Notes under the pieces: model-generated
Database searches by the model: none
What the model was told of the DNA's origin: nothing
What the model saw: only the letters and a program-made list of their open reading frames with translations
From: Mallotus nudiflorus
Taxonomy: Eukaryota; Streptophyta; Magnoliopsida; Malpighiales; Euphorbiaceae
DNA length: 64,000 nucleotides
Direction of reading: 5' to 3'
NCBI GenBank assembly: GCA_947683625.1
Contig: CANTUR010000283.1
Coordinates: 16,005,001 to 16,069,000, forward strand
Part shown: positions 47,602 to 59,712 of the stretch, piece by piece
Position numbering within the stretch: position 1 is the stretch's first letter
Layout: the number at the start of each line of letters is the position of its first letter
Made by a program: the position numbers and the translations under genes

Positions 47602-48660
47602 GTTGGAAGGGGGTGTTGGGCAGTTCTAGGTCTATCAAGTTTCTACTTGGGCTTGCAAAAATGCTCAGTTTGGACACTAATGAAGTCAAGAGGTGGAATT
47701 GCACTTTAATCAATTGTCTTGGATGTGGTGCTTTTGGTATAATTTATCTCTACCAAGACGAGAGTGGTAGTGAGGTCGCTCTCAAGGTTATTAATTTGGT
47801 TTGATATACTTGAGGTTTGCTGAGCTTTTTGTAACAGGAGATTTCTATTATGATGAAATTGAAACATGATAACATTGTGAAGTAAAATCTTTTGCCATAT
47901 ATACAATTAAATGAACTTCTTTTGGATCCTTTGCTTGTTTTTTGTTTGTGGTATTAACTTATCCATAATTTTTCAAATTTGGTTGCAAGTTGCTAGATGT
48001 ATGTAGACATAAGATTAATGTTTCTCATTTTCAAGTATGTGAAAGGAGAATATTTGGTAGATTTTATCTCTAAAAATCCAATAATCTTTCAAGATCAAGA
48101 TATTTCAAAGGTTAAAATATAGAACTCGTCTCTCCTTATTTTAAAAAGTGTATGGCACGAAACATTTTAATTTTTTTATTTTTGCAAGATTTTCTAAGGT
48201 AAATCCTCAATGGTGTAGCGTACTGTCATTCTTTTCTTGTGCTTCACCATGACTTAAAGTTGAAGAAATTACTTGTTGATTTTAAGGCTAATGTTATAAA
48301 ACTTAATGGTTTTGGATCCAGTAAACTGCTGGACTTCAATCGAAAGACTAATATACTCATATATGATGTTTTAATATTAGTTGATATATTCTCTATACAA
48401 TTGTTATTGCATTAAATTATATGCATTTCACTTTTATGTTCTATTAGTTGTTATTTTCAATTGACAACTATCCTTTACATGGCCCCTAAGTTTTTACTAA
48501 GTCAGGGTAACTCTAAATACATGACTGTTGTTAATATCTAGTGAGTGGGTTGCATTTTTATAGAGATGATAAAACAAAAGTCTCTATTAAAATTTCCCAG
48601 TCATGATGGTTCATCAATGTTCAAGCAGTTGAAAGAAATTTTCAAGGAACCTTTATAACG
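47602..48660 (+). pseudogene. CDK-like kinase pseudogene, copy K1
   Basis: The first exon reads the glycine-rich loop 'LGCGAFGIIYLYQDESGSEV' and 'ALKVINL' (about 47705-47800), then 'LKHDNIVK' at about 47860. Later pieces, separated by AT-rich intron-like DNA, match the catalytic-loop exon (near 48190-48340, 'LHHDLKLKKLLVDFKANVIK') and the 'APEFLLG' and 'DIWSLGC' exon (48470-48655, very decayed). The gene organisation is that of a plant CDK/cdc2-like Ser/Thr kinase with introns retained, so it came by DNA duplication. Dead by stops and shifts. Confidence 0.72.
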
Positions 48661-49935
48661 CATTATCTCTCTCTTTTTGACATTTTTTGAATTAAAAAAA
48701 AAACTAACATTTTTTCCATGTCTTTGTCCCCCCTCTAAAGTAATTATTCCCAACGGTAAAAAAAATTATTTCTTTTTTATTTTTTAACTTCAGGATGGTG
48801 CCAAAACTGTCAATTTGTAACTTGAAGCGGTAGTTCATGGTTCATGGTTGGTTCACTGCTTCCCCCCACAATTTTAGGCCTAACTAAAGAGGGTGTTGGG
48901 TAGTTCTAGGTCTACCAAGTTTCTACTTGGTCTTGTAAAAATGCTTGATTTGGACGTTGATAAAGTTAAGAGGTGGAACTACACTATAATCAATCATCTT
49001 AGACATGGTGCTTTTAGTACAATTTATGTCTGTGATTATTAGAGTGGTAGTGAGGTTTCTATCAAGGTTTTTAATTTGGATAGATATACTTGAGGTCTAC
49101 CGAGCATCTTGTTACGAGAGATTTCTGTCTTGATGAAATAAAACATGATAACATTGTGAAGTATAATTTTTTGCCATTTATTTTTTTTTACAATTAAATG
49201 AACTCTTTTGGATCCATTACTTCTTTGTCCTTTCTGGTATTAACTTGTCCATAATTTTTCAAATTTGGTTTGCATGTTGTTGGATGTTCATAGACATGTA
49301 ACATTTATGTTCATCATTTTCAAGTATATGAAAAGAAGAGATTTGACAAATTTTATATCTAAAAACCAACTATCTTACAGGATCAAGATATTTTAAACAT
49401 TAACATTTGGAACTTATCTATAGTTCTTTTTAAAAAGTGTCTAGCATGAAAATTTAAATTTTTATATTTTGGTAGGATTTTCTAAGGCAAATCTTTAATT
49501 TTGAAGCACATTGTCATTCTTTTTATGTGCTTTACTAGGACTTAAAGTCAAAGAACTTGCTTGTTGATTTCGAGGCCAATGTCATAAAATTTGGTAGTTT
49601 TTGATCTAGTAAACTTGCAGGAGTTCTATAAAAAGGCTAATATACTTGTGTATGATTTTTTTAATATTAGTTGATAAATTCTATATACAACTATTATTGC
49701 ATTAAATTATACACTTCTCACTTTTGTGTTCTTTTAATTGTAATTTTAAGCAAACAATTATCCCTTACATACCCCCTGAGTTTTTACTAGGTGACTCTAA
49801 ATACATGATTGTTGTTGATATATGGTCATTGGGTTTCATTTTTGCAAAGATGATAAAACAAAAGCCTCTATTCAAATTTCCTAGTCCTGGTTGTGCATCA
49901 ATGATCCAACAGTTGAAAGAAATTTTCAAGTAACC
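48661..49935 (+). pseudogene. CDK-like kinase pseudogene, copy K2
   Basis: A hAT-end remnant lies at about 48830-48890, then the same exon series: ATP-binding exon at about 48980-49150, 'FLIFKY'-like exon at about 49310-49400, catalytic-loop exon at about 49480-49630, and the best-kept exon at 49724-49933 ('IPYIPPEFLLGDSKYMIVVD', then 'IWSLGFIFAKMIKQKPLFKF' and a short tail). In CDKs this is the activation-segment end and helix F. The unit starts 1280 bp after K1. Confidence 0.72.
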
Positions 49936-50884
49936 TTTATAACGCATTATTTCTCACTTTTCAACATTTTTTGCATGTCTTTTACCTACCTCTCCCTTGA
50001 CCCTACCAAAGTAACTATTCCCCCAATGGCAAAAAAAGTTCTTTTTTTTAAACTTTAAGTTGAAATAGAAACTATCGTTTCAGAACCAGAACCAATAATT
50101 TATGGCTGGATGGAACTAGCCCTGAACTATTTCCTTATGGTTCTAGGCTGATCCTGAATTTGATCAATTTCGGTTCTAGATTTAACTATACCAATTTTAG
50201 GCCAAAACTAGCCTATGGCCAAGCTTAGCTTAAAGGGGTTTTGAATAGTTTTGGATCTATCAAGTTTCTACTTGGTCTTGCAAAAATGCTAAGCTCAGAC
50301 GATAATAAAGTCAAGATGTGGAACTACACTATAATCAACCATCTTGGATGTGGTGCTTTCGGTACAATTTATCTTTGTCGAGACGAGAGTGGTAGTAAGG
50401 TCACTGTTAAGGTTATTAATTTGGATAGATATACTAAAGGTCTATTGAGCTTCTTATTATAGGAGATTTATGTCTTGATTAAATTAAACATGATAACTGA
50501 TGTGAGAAATCCGCAAGCGTACGGAGTCGGTTTACGTAGTAAAATAAAGTATCGATCCCATAGAGATTGCAAATTGAGTGTTGAAATACTAAAAGTGTTT
50601 GTTTGTTTAAACACTGAATTTTGGTTTGAAAATCAAATAAAAATAAACAAAACAAATTTAATTAAAACTTAACAATCAAATTAAAGGCTAGGGTTCTTAT
50701 TATCATTTCAACCTTTTCTAAAATTTAATTAATCTTAATTCAATTTGAAAGCATCTTTACAACCATAGATTTTCTTCTCAGATAAACGTATAATTATTTT
50801 AGTAGAATTAACACATAGTTTACTAGCTCTCACTAATTAAATGTTTCTTAAACCCAATTTTAAGTTCAACTTTTTAATCAATAT

Positions 50885-53800
50885 TGTCACGACCCAAAAC
50901 AGGGGCCATGACCGGCGCTAGGGAACGGGAATTCTTTCGAATCCGGAACCCGTAGCAAGCCTAAAAAATAAAATAAATCATGCAATAATAACAATAACAA
51001 TATTATATGCAGCGGAAATAAAAATCATAATTATCATAATAACAATTTCATCACTGGATTTAAATCAAATCTCATCTCATATATAAAATCTTTCAGTACA
51101 AATCCAGTTTCAATATAATACATCTCTTTAAATAAAATACATGAAATCCCACACTTTAATTCACAACTACTGCAGTGTCTAGATTATAAAAATAAGACTC
51201 AAGTAAATAATTTACACAAAGAAGCCGGGGCGGAAGAAATCTGGCGTATCGACCTGCTACTGAGGTCTGAAGATGTTGACTCTCATGAAAAATAGTCAAC
51301 GGAGGGGAGTCAGACCTCACTGAGTGAATTACTATAATATATATACATACACACTAAATGATAATGCATACTGTCAACAGTATATATCTAATATATATAT
51401 ACAGGCAATTACACACAGATGCAATAAAATTATTTTTATATATTTTATCTGAAAATCATCTTTTATGAAGGATCAAATAGAACCCTATGATATCGCAACC
51501 TCGGAAATAGTGTTAGACAACACTCTAGCCATACAGGCTCACTTAATCCAAATATATCCACTTAATCCATTTGGATAGTAGACTGGCCCCGAGACACTAA
51601 GTCAACCAAGCTCCAGCAGTCTGACTGCCAGTGTGATTGGCCCCGAGACACTTGGTCAACCGAGCTCCAGCAATCACACCCAAATCATATCTCACACATC
51701 AAATAATCATAATCAATCAATATCCACAAATGGTTAGTAGTATAGCCTAAATACTATAGGCGTACCGGTACGTACTCGGTCCTAGTGCTGCCCACTAGGT
51801 AGCACGTTCTATCGATATCCTTCATTAATAAATATAAAACATTCATTCACAAAAATAAATGATGCATGAAGTTCAATAAAATAATAACATAAACCATATA
51901 TATACCGGAAATATACCAAAAGTAAACCAGGTATATTTCGAGTATATATATGTCAAATGAATTCAATCAAATTATAAATTAAGTTGAAAATATATTTAAA
52001 AACATTTTAAATATATTTTATTTACAAAACATGCATATAATTTAATATATACCAAAAATAAACCAAAAATATACTTAAATACAAATAATATTATTTATGC
52101 ATATTTAATTAAAATAAACATATATTTCTAAATCATGCATCCTAAAGCATATATATATAGTATAGTAACTCACAAATTAGTGCGCTCCACGAGACGAGTC
52201 CGACGGGCCTGATCCACTAGCCCTCGGTCTCGGTGCAACTAAATAAATAAATAATGACAGACATTAAAATAAACCTAACAAAAATCCTAGAATTCGATAT
52301 AGAGTATAAAACACAGAATCGATATCAGGGTTCGACCGGATATCACGTTTTACGAGAATTCTACCGAAAATCCGGCAGAACCTCCCCTGTAAAACGGACA
52401 TCTCTCTACTCAAAAGAGTAGAGCCGACCCTGCAAAGAAATACACTTCGAAAAACAAGCTCAACACTTAACCACAACCCCTCGGTCGGACTCCAGACTAC
52501 AGTCTACCGACCGGGGTCCACAAACACAGAACAATTCAGGAAATACCAAAAATATCCTTATTACATAGAAACACATTTTATAGGTAGAAATTACATAATT
52601 AACCTTACAACACTGTAAAAACCGATAAAAACTTATTTTATTTGAAAAACCGTATATTATATATATAATTGAAAATAATTTACGAAAAATAGTTTTAATT
52701 AGTTAAAAATACTAAATAATTTGTAGAAATCATTTTTATACCTTAAATAACTATTAAAACCAATTAAATTACATTTTTAGCCAATTTAGGGTAAAATTAC
52801 CAAAATACCCCTATATATATAAATATACTTAAATTACTTCAAAAATTCACCAAAAATAGTATAATTATCCAAAACTACTTTTCTCAACATATTTATCAAT
52901 AATATCAATAATTAAACCCAATTATCCAATTAAATTCAAATAAAAACACATTTAACCTAATTTTCTAAAATTCCATAAAATTGAATAATTCAAAATAAAT
53001 ACTTAGAAATTCATAAAAATTCCAAATAAATTCCTATAATTCATTTCAACACCTAATTTAACCACAAAACAAAATTTCATAATTTAAATAATTAATTTCC
53101 GAAAATTAGAAAATAATATTAAAATATTCAAAAATACCCAAAAATCAAAACAATCTCCAAAAATTCTACAAAAATTTATACATGTAGATTAAGCTACTAG
53201 GATCAACATTTGTGAAGGGAGTTTTCATGAATCAATCAATTCAAAGCTCAAAAAAATCAAAAACCCTAATGTGACCGAATTGGAAAAATCGAAACCTAAG
53301 CAATTCTAGACCATTTCATCTCAAACCAAAGCTAGAATCACACTCAACAAAGCTCAAGGAGAAGAAAGAGACCGGCGGTGTCGAAAATGGTGGCCGGAAT
53401 CGGCGTGATCGACGGTGGCTCGACTTTCGGCTTCTTCGGCCAAAAATGGCTTCCAGGCGCCGGAAATGGCTACCACAGGCGGCGGAAGAGGCTGGGGAAG
53501 GTGGTGGCACACCGGACAGCACTCTCATGGCAAGGGAATGACACGGCAGGCGTCCGGACGGCGAAGGGAAGCAAATCGGGGTAGAAGGAGGCTCGGGGGC
53601 AAAATGGTAATTTTTCCAAAAGTTTGATTTTTAATGTATTATATGTATATATATATAATTTATACTATATATTAAAATAATATTAAATCACATACATTAA
53701 ATATACACCACACACATAAAATTTAATATTTTAATAATTTATGCTAAATAAATAAAAATAATTAAATAACAATAAAACTAATAAATAATTAACAAAATAT

Positions 53801-54116
53801 TAGGGTAATATTAAACCCTAATTAAATAAATAATTACATGTATACACGGTGTTTAATATTTTAAAAATATGTATGAGTTCATGCAAGTCCGAAAATATAT
53901 TTAAAATAATTAATAATAAATTATTTACGTGAAAATTTCCCCGAAAATGAAAGTCTCGAGAAAATTTTACGTAAAGTACTGTAAATAAGACACAGTAATT
54001 AAAATAGGTTTTAAATACATATCAACTTTTAAAAATATCGTAATATATATACGAAAATTATTAACACTGCATATCCCGGTACGGTGTAAAAATATTTAAA
54101 AACACGGGATATTACA
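50885..54116 (+). mobile_element. Solo LTR A3
   Basis: A complete 3232-bp family A LTR, from TGTCACGACCC to GGGATATTACA, very close to A2. Flanks are aatat (50880-50884) and aacat (54117-54121), a 5-bp duplication with one change. The two-unit repeat is at about 51580-51676, the hairpin block at 52346-52423, the GC island at about 53330-53610. No gene. Confidence 0.93.
52346..52423 (+). other. Conserved hairpin block in LTR A3
   Basis: cgttttac (52346-52353) pairs with gtaaaacg (52389-52396), then hairpin ctctactc-aaaa-gagtagag (52404-52423), identical to A2. Confidence 0.6.
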
Positions 54117-56030
54117 AACATTAGTCACTTAAATGTCTCTCAACTAAGTATGTGACTAATAGGCTATTGTTTTAATCTAGTAGAACCTATCTCTCAATTA
54201 AGTTCTAAAGTATAAATTCAATCTAAGGGTGATCAAGTCTAAGATGACATTAAGTTCAATAACAACCAAAGAATTAAGATTAAAGACTTAGATTTTAATT
54301 CAAAAAAAAAATTACATGGTTGAATTGAAATAAGAACCCTAAAAATATGAATAGCTACGCATGTTAAGAGAAAGAGCAGAAGATGAGGTAGAGAAGAAAT
54401 AACTAATCATTTTTAATTAAAAAAATAATAACCAAAGAGTTTAAATAAGAAAACCCCCTTTATTGCTTCAAAAAGTTGCAATAGAAGGTCTTGTTCCTTC
54501 AAAACTTTAAAAATAATTTTCTACTTAACATGAACAAGAACTTGAATGAAAATTAACTTTGATTCTTTAAAGTAAAAATTTAGAGAACACTAAATGTAGC
54601 CTCTTTTTACTGTTTTGAAGGCCTCTTAGTTATATCTTCTAGCCTCCAACAACTTTGAGGTTTGTTACAGTTCAAATGCCATAAAATCCCCTCAAATCAT
54701 CAGCTCAAAATTTGAATTTAAGAAGTTGTTGCAATAGCTTGCACAGCTATGCACACCCAGGCACACGACTATGTTGCAGGGTGTGTAAGCTTTCTAACAC
54801 TCAGGCACAGCTGTGCACACCCAGGCACACAGTTGTGTTAAAACAAGCTGCTTTTAAAACTCCACTTTTCTTTAAGATTTTGACTTGTTGTAACCTCCAA
54901 ATCCTATCTCTAATTTGTTTAAATCTTTCAACTTCCTTCATGCATCCTTATTTCAAAAATTAAATAAAGATTAACTAAATAAACTTAAAAACAAACAAAA
55001 TTAACAAAAATCCTAACAACTAAACAAAATTAACAAAAATAAATAAAAGATCTAAAAATTAACTAAATTAATTAACAATGCAACTAATTAGATTCTATTC
55101 CCATAGAAAAGAGTGTTCAAAATACAAGATTTTTCTCACTCATCAATAACATTGTAAAGTAAAATTTTTAGCCATATATAATTCTTTTTACAATGAAGTG
55201 AACTTCTTTTGGATCCTATGCTTGTTTGTCATTATTAACTTGTCCATAATTTTATGAATTTGGTTTGCATGTTGCTAGATGTATATAGGCATGAGACATT
55301 TATGTTTCTCATTTTCGAGTATGTGAAAGGAGATTTGGTAAATTTTATCTTTAAAAATCCAATAATCTTATAGGTTCAAGATATTTTAAAGGTTATATTT
55401 GGAACTCATTTCTAGTTTTTTTTAAAAAAAGTATATGGCACGAAAAATTTTTATTTTTATATTTTTGTTGGATTTTCTGAGGCAAATCTTCAATGGGGTG
55501 GCACATTGCCATTCTTTTCATGTGCTTCACCAGCACTTGAAGTCGAAGAACTTGCTTGTTGATTTCAAGGCCAATGTTATGAAAATTGGCAATTTTAAAT
55601 CTAGTAAAGCTGTTGGACTTCCAATGAAAGGCTAATCTACTCATTTATTATTTTTATAATATTAGTTGAAATATTCTATATACAACTGTTATTGCATTAA
55701 ATTATACACATCTCACCTTTTTATTCTTTTAATTGTTATTTTTAGCCGATAATTGTCCCTTACATGGCATTTGAGATTTTACTAGGTGTCTCTTAATACA
55801 TAATTGCTATTGATATCTAGTCAATGGGTTGCATTTTTGTAGAAATGATAAATCAAAAGCTTATATTCAAAATTTATAGTCTCGATAGTACATCAAGTTC
55901 AATTAAATAAAAAAAAAATTCAGGTAACCTTTATAATGAACTATCTTTCTCTTTTTAACATTGTTTCAATAATAAAGAAACTAACATTTTTTGCATACCT
56001 TTGTGCCCTCTCAAAGAAACTTATCCCCCC

Positions 56031-58100
56031 AACAATAAAAAATATATTTCTTTTTTAACTTCAGGTTGGAACCAAAATTAATTGTTCACAGTTCATGGTT
56101 GGGTGGAACTGTCCCTGAATTGTTTCCCCTATAGTTCCGTGTCAGTCTCGAATTTGATAGGTTTCAGAATTGGTATTTAATTAGGCTAATTTCGGGCCCA
56201 AATTGACTCGTGACCAAGCCTAATTAGAAGGGGGTATTGAGCAGTTTTGGGTCTATCATGTTTCTACTTGGTTTTGCAAAAATGCTCGGTTCAGACATTG
56301 ATGAAGTCAATTGATGGAACTATAATGTAATCAGTTTTCTTGAATGTGGTGCTCTTGGTATAGTTTATCTCCATCGAGACGAGAGTGGTAGTGAGGTCAC
56401 TATCAAGGTTATTAATTTGGATAGACATACTAAGGTCTGCCGAGCTTCTTGTCAGGGGAGATTTTTGTCCTTATGAAATTGAAACATGACAACATTGTGA
56501 AGTAAAATATTTTATGGACTAACAGACAAATGGACCCTTCAACTTATGATGCAGTAACAAATATGCTGAATTTTAACTTTTTTAATAAATAGCCCTAAAA
56601 CTTCTTTTTGAAAGACAAATCACTCCAACTTAGCCTAAAATTTAACTAAATTATATGTGTGTGATGCACCTCTTCAATAAAGAAAGTGAGAAATATTTTA
56701 GTAATAAAATCCTTATGTGCCATATATATAAAACATAATTTATTTTTAAATATAAAACAAAATTAAAAATTGATTTAAAAAAATAAATGAAAACTAAATT
56801 TCTATGCCCTTCTTTTAATTTTGTCATTAACACCGCCATTGCAGTAATAGAAACATCAAGAAGTAACAACAATAGGAACAAGTAAAAGTAACAAATCACA
56901 ATATCCATAAGAGTAATAATAACAATTACAATAAATCAATAAATTATATAATGATCTAAATCAACAACAAAATATCTACATTTGCTTTTGTTTCTTCTTT
57001 TACATCCTATCTTATTACAATCAAATAAGAAAATATTAGGCAATGTAACTCTGGACATCCTTTAATTTCTTGCTAATATTAAAATTAAAATTGTAATGGG
57101 TTAAACACAATGATTGGACTGTTCTTATTTGAGAACTTGAATTGAAAGGAAGTGGCTTAGCTAATTTACACTCACTAGACAACGATAACAATAATGACAA
57201 CGATGATGAGGGAAAAAATTATGCTTTCTTCTTCCTTGGAAAATCCAAACTTCATTGAAGTAATTTTTTCACAATGAAGATCTAATTCATAGTATGGTTT
57301 GTTAGAGGGATTGAAGATTTGAACTGCTGACAAACTTTTATGTGCAACTCTAATGCTTCAACTACTCTAATTTCTTCCTTTTATGACCTATAAATCTCAT
57401 CTTCAACAATTTTATTGCACAACCCACAAATCCATCGACCTCCATATGTCTCCATACATGGCCAATATATACTTTTATGTACTTATCCATCAAATTGTAA
57501 TACTCGCATCTTGCAGAATCAATCTTTGTCGTTGTAGGAGAAGGTGTATCATTACACTTTTATTGAAGGCCATTTTATTAGAGCTGGATATGGAAATTTA
57601 ATGAGAAAATATTAGGGCTAAAAATATAAGGGAGAGGAGGAGAAGATGCAGAGTAGTGAAGAGAGAGGGCGGTAAAAGCAAAAGTCATGGCTCGATTTTT
57701 GGGGAAAAAATTAGGGCTAAAAATTTGGACAAAAAATTAGGAAATAAATTAAGAAAATTTATTATTATTTTAATTTACTTCTGAAACGTAATAAGCATGC
57801 ACTTAATTTTAGGCTAAATTGAATTGATTTGGCCCTTAAATAAAAGTTTTGGGGCTATTTATAAAAAAAGTTAAAACTCAACTTATTTTGGCCTTGCATC
57901 ATAAGTTAAAGGGCTTATTTATCTATTAGTCCAATCATTTGCCATACATAATTTTTTTTACAATCAAATGAATTTCTTTTAGATCCTGTGCTTATTTTTC
58001 ATTTGTGGCATTAACATGTCCATAATTTTTCAAATTTGGTTTGCAGGTTACTAGATGTACGTAGGCATGAGACATTTATGTTGCTCAGTTGCTCAATTTT
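56031..58100 (+). pseudogene. CDK-like kinase pseudogene, copy K4 (split by a Mutator-like element)
   Basis: The hAT-end remnant is at about 56080-56225 ('gttcatggttgggtggaact' through 'cgtgaccaagccta'). The first exon is at about 56270-56500, with the glycine loop decayed but 'DESGSEVTIKVINLDRHT' readable. It is interrupted at 56515 and resumes at 57933 ('catttgccatacataa') up to the start of the second exon near 58080, where similarity to the other copies stops. It starts 1343 bp after K3 once the insertion in K3 is discounted. Confidence 0.7.
56516..57932. mobile_element. Mutator-like non-autonomous element (long TIRs)
   Basis: The left end 'ggactaacagacaaat' through 'cttatgatgca' and the reversed right end 'ggactaatagataaat' through 'cttatgatgca' form terminal inverted repeats of about 80 bp. 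Flanking 9-mers aatatttta and aatcatttg match at 6 of 9 if the TIR begins one base earlier, as expected for an old Mutator duplication. The 1.4 kb interior has no transposase; 57180-57680 is less AT-rich and could be captured host sequence. Comparison with K1-K3 shows the empty site. Confidence 0.68.
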
Positions 58101-58719
58101 AGTATTAGGTCAAAGCAATGTAGTCGTGAGGCTTTTATGACCAAGGCTGTTATAAATGGTGATATGTCTCCCATTGTAGTTGGGAAGTAAATGAAGAATG
58201 TTGGCCAAAGATTTACAATAATTGCCACTAGTAAAAGTTGGTTTAGCAAGTGGAGTAATGATGTGAAAGGCTACAAAAGAAGAGTGGTGAGGAAAAAGGG
58301 AGAGTGGGATTGAGGATAAGCACTTAAATAGCCACTAAAATTTCATAAATTAGTTGAATTCATTATAGCGATTACAACTCAGGAAAATAAAAATAAAAAT
58401 TATTCTAAATTGTTGTGAGATTGTTGGATTTGGACAACCATATATGCATTATCTTTCTAAAATAAATACAAAAGGAGGAAAACATAAGATAAAATATTAT
58501 TTTTAAATTTTAAATTTCTAAGCATATGATTCAAATATAACCTTTTTCTTTTTATATATGTATATGTCTGAAGAACTTTTGATTATCTAACCTAAGAAAG
58601 CTGGCCATGAGTTACTCCATTTATTACCAATTTTGGGAATATGCTTATGGTTGATCATGAGAGGGTATGTATCATAGGAATATATTATCACATTTATAAA
58701 TATACACCAACAAATACAT
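58101..58719. other. Gene-free DNA between kinase array and element 3
   Basis: No coding motif, inverted repeat or LTR end was recognised. Confidence 0.5.
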
Positions 58720-59710
58720 TAGAAGAGGCTGAAGCTTCCCAGAAGGCTTCTGATGTTCAGCTTTCACTTGCTAACACGTCAGACACTTAGCAACATAATC
58801 AGCGACATCCTTCTTCAATCCATCCCACCAGTATAAGTCTCTAATACTATGGTACATCTTAGTAACACCCGGATGTACGCTATAGGCTGTAGAATGTGCT
58901 TCCTCTAGGATCTCTTCTCTCAAATCATCCACATCAGGAACACACAATCTACCACTGATCCACAACACACCATCATCATCGAGTGTAAAATCAGTGAACT
59001 TCCCTGCTCTGACATTCTCTGCAAGCTCTTCTAGAATAAGATCTTGGCTCTGAGCTACTTTAATCCTATCCCTCAGTACAGATCGCACCTTAAATTGGGC
59101 TAGCAATCCACCTGATCTACTTATCTTCATCATCAGACCTTGATCCACTAACAGATGCAATTCCTGGATCAACGGTCTCCTCTCAACACCAATATGAGCA
59201 AGACTGCCTGAGGACTTTCTACTCAAGGCATCTGCTACCACATTAGCTTTACCCGGATGATATAGAATCTCACAGTCATAATCCTTTAACAATTCCAACC
59301 ATCTCCTCTGCCTCAGATTCAGATCTCTCTGTTGAAAAATGTGCTTAAGGCTCTTGTGATCAGTAAATATCTCACAAGTCACCCCGTACAGATAATGTCT
59401 CTAAATCTTCAAAGCAAAGATCACTGTAGCCATTTCAAGGTCATGTGTGGGATAGTTCTACTCATGCTTCTTCAACTGCCTCAAAGCATAGGCTATCACC
59501 CTACCATTCTGCATCAACACACAACCAAGGCCAACTCTAGAGGCATCACAATAAATTGTGAACTTATCCACACTATTAGGCAAAGCTAATACTGGCACTG
59601 TGGTCAACTTCTCCTTCAACAACTGGAAACTATTCTCACAAGCTTCTGACCACTTGAATCTAACATTCTTCTGAGTCAAGCGAATCATAGGGGTTGCTAT
59701 TATGGAAAAA
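58720..59710 (-). pseudogene. Ty3/gypsy element 3: RNase H and N-terminal integrase
   Basis: The frame 59688-59458 opens RNase H ('FTIYCDASRVGLGCVLMQNG'); after stops, 59382-58771 continues with 'EIFTDHKSLKHIFQQRDLNL', 'GKANVVADALSRK' and the integrase zinc finger, whose His pair and Cys pair are present ('AHSTAYSVHPGVTKMYHS' and 'AKCLTC'). After a stop, 'VKAEHQKPSG' continues to about 58720, where similarity ends. The integrase catalytic core and 3' LTR are absent, so the element is truncated. Confidence 0.88.
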
Positions 59711-59712
59711 TC

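Larger units (their letters stand above)
50498..55145 (-). mobile_element. Solo LTR (second family), reverse orientation, holding solo LTR A3
   Basis: It starts TGATGTGAG and ends CTCACTCATCA, giving TGATG/CATCA termini, with exact ataac duplications at 50493-50497 and 55146-55150. Without the nested LTR it is about 1.41 kb. Read on the minus strand, its right-hand end holds the 'gggatcgatac' box and 'cgcttgcggatttc', a common LTR end in plants; orientation is inferred from that. At 54731-54840 it has repeated 'cacacccaggcacac' motifs. No internal domain, hence a solo LTR. Confidence 0.75.
49936..56030 (+). pseudogene. CDK-like kinase pseudogene, copy K3 (split by an LTR insertion)
   Basis: The hAT-end remnant is at about 50090-50230. 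The first exon is at 50240-50490 ('LGCGAFGTIYLCRDESGSKV', then 'INLDRYTKGLLSFLL'). The copy is interrupted at 50497 by the nested LTRs and resumes at 55146 ('attgtaaagtaaaat'), with the catalytic-loop exon at 55435-55635 ('FLRQIFNGVAHCHSFHVLHQ', then 'LKSKNLLVDFKANVMK'). Here HRD reads HQH, so catalytic Asp is lost. The last exon is at about 55740-55900 and badly decayed. It starts 1345 bp after K2. Confidence 0.72.

Noticed and set aside
58101..58719. Possible fifth kinase unit or an extension of K4
   Set aside because: Similarity to the other units ends near 58100; no further exon could be found.
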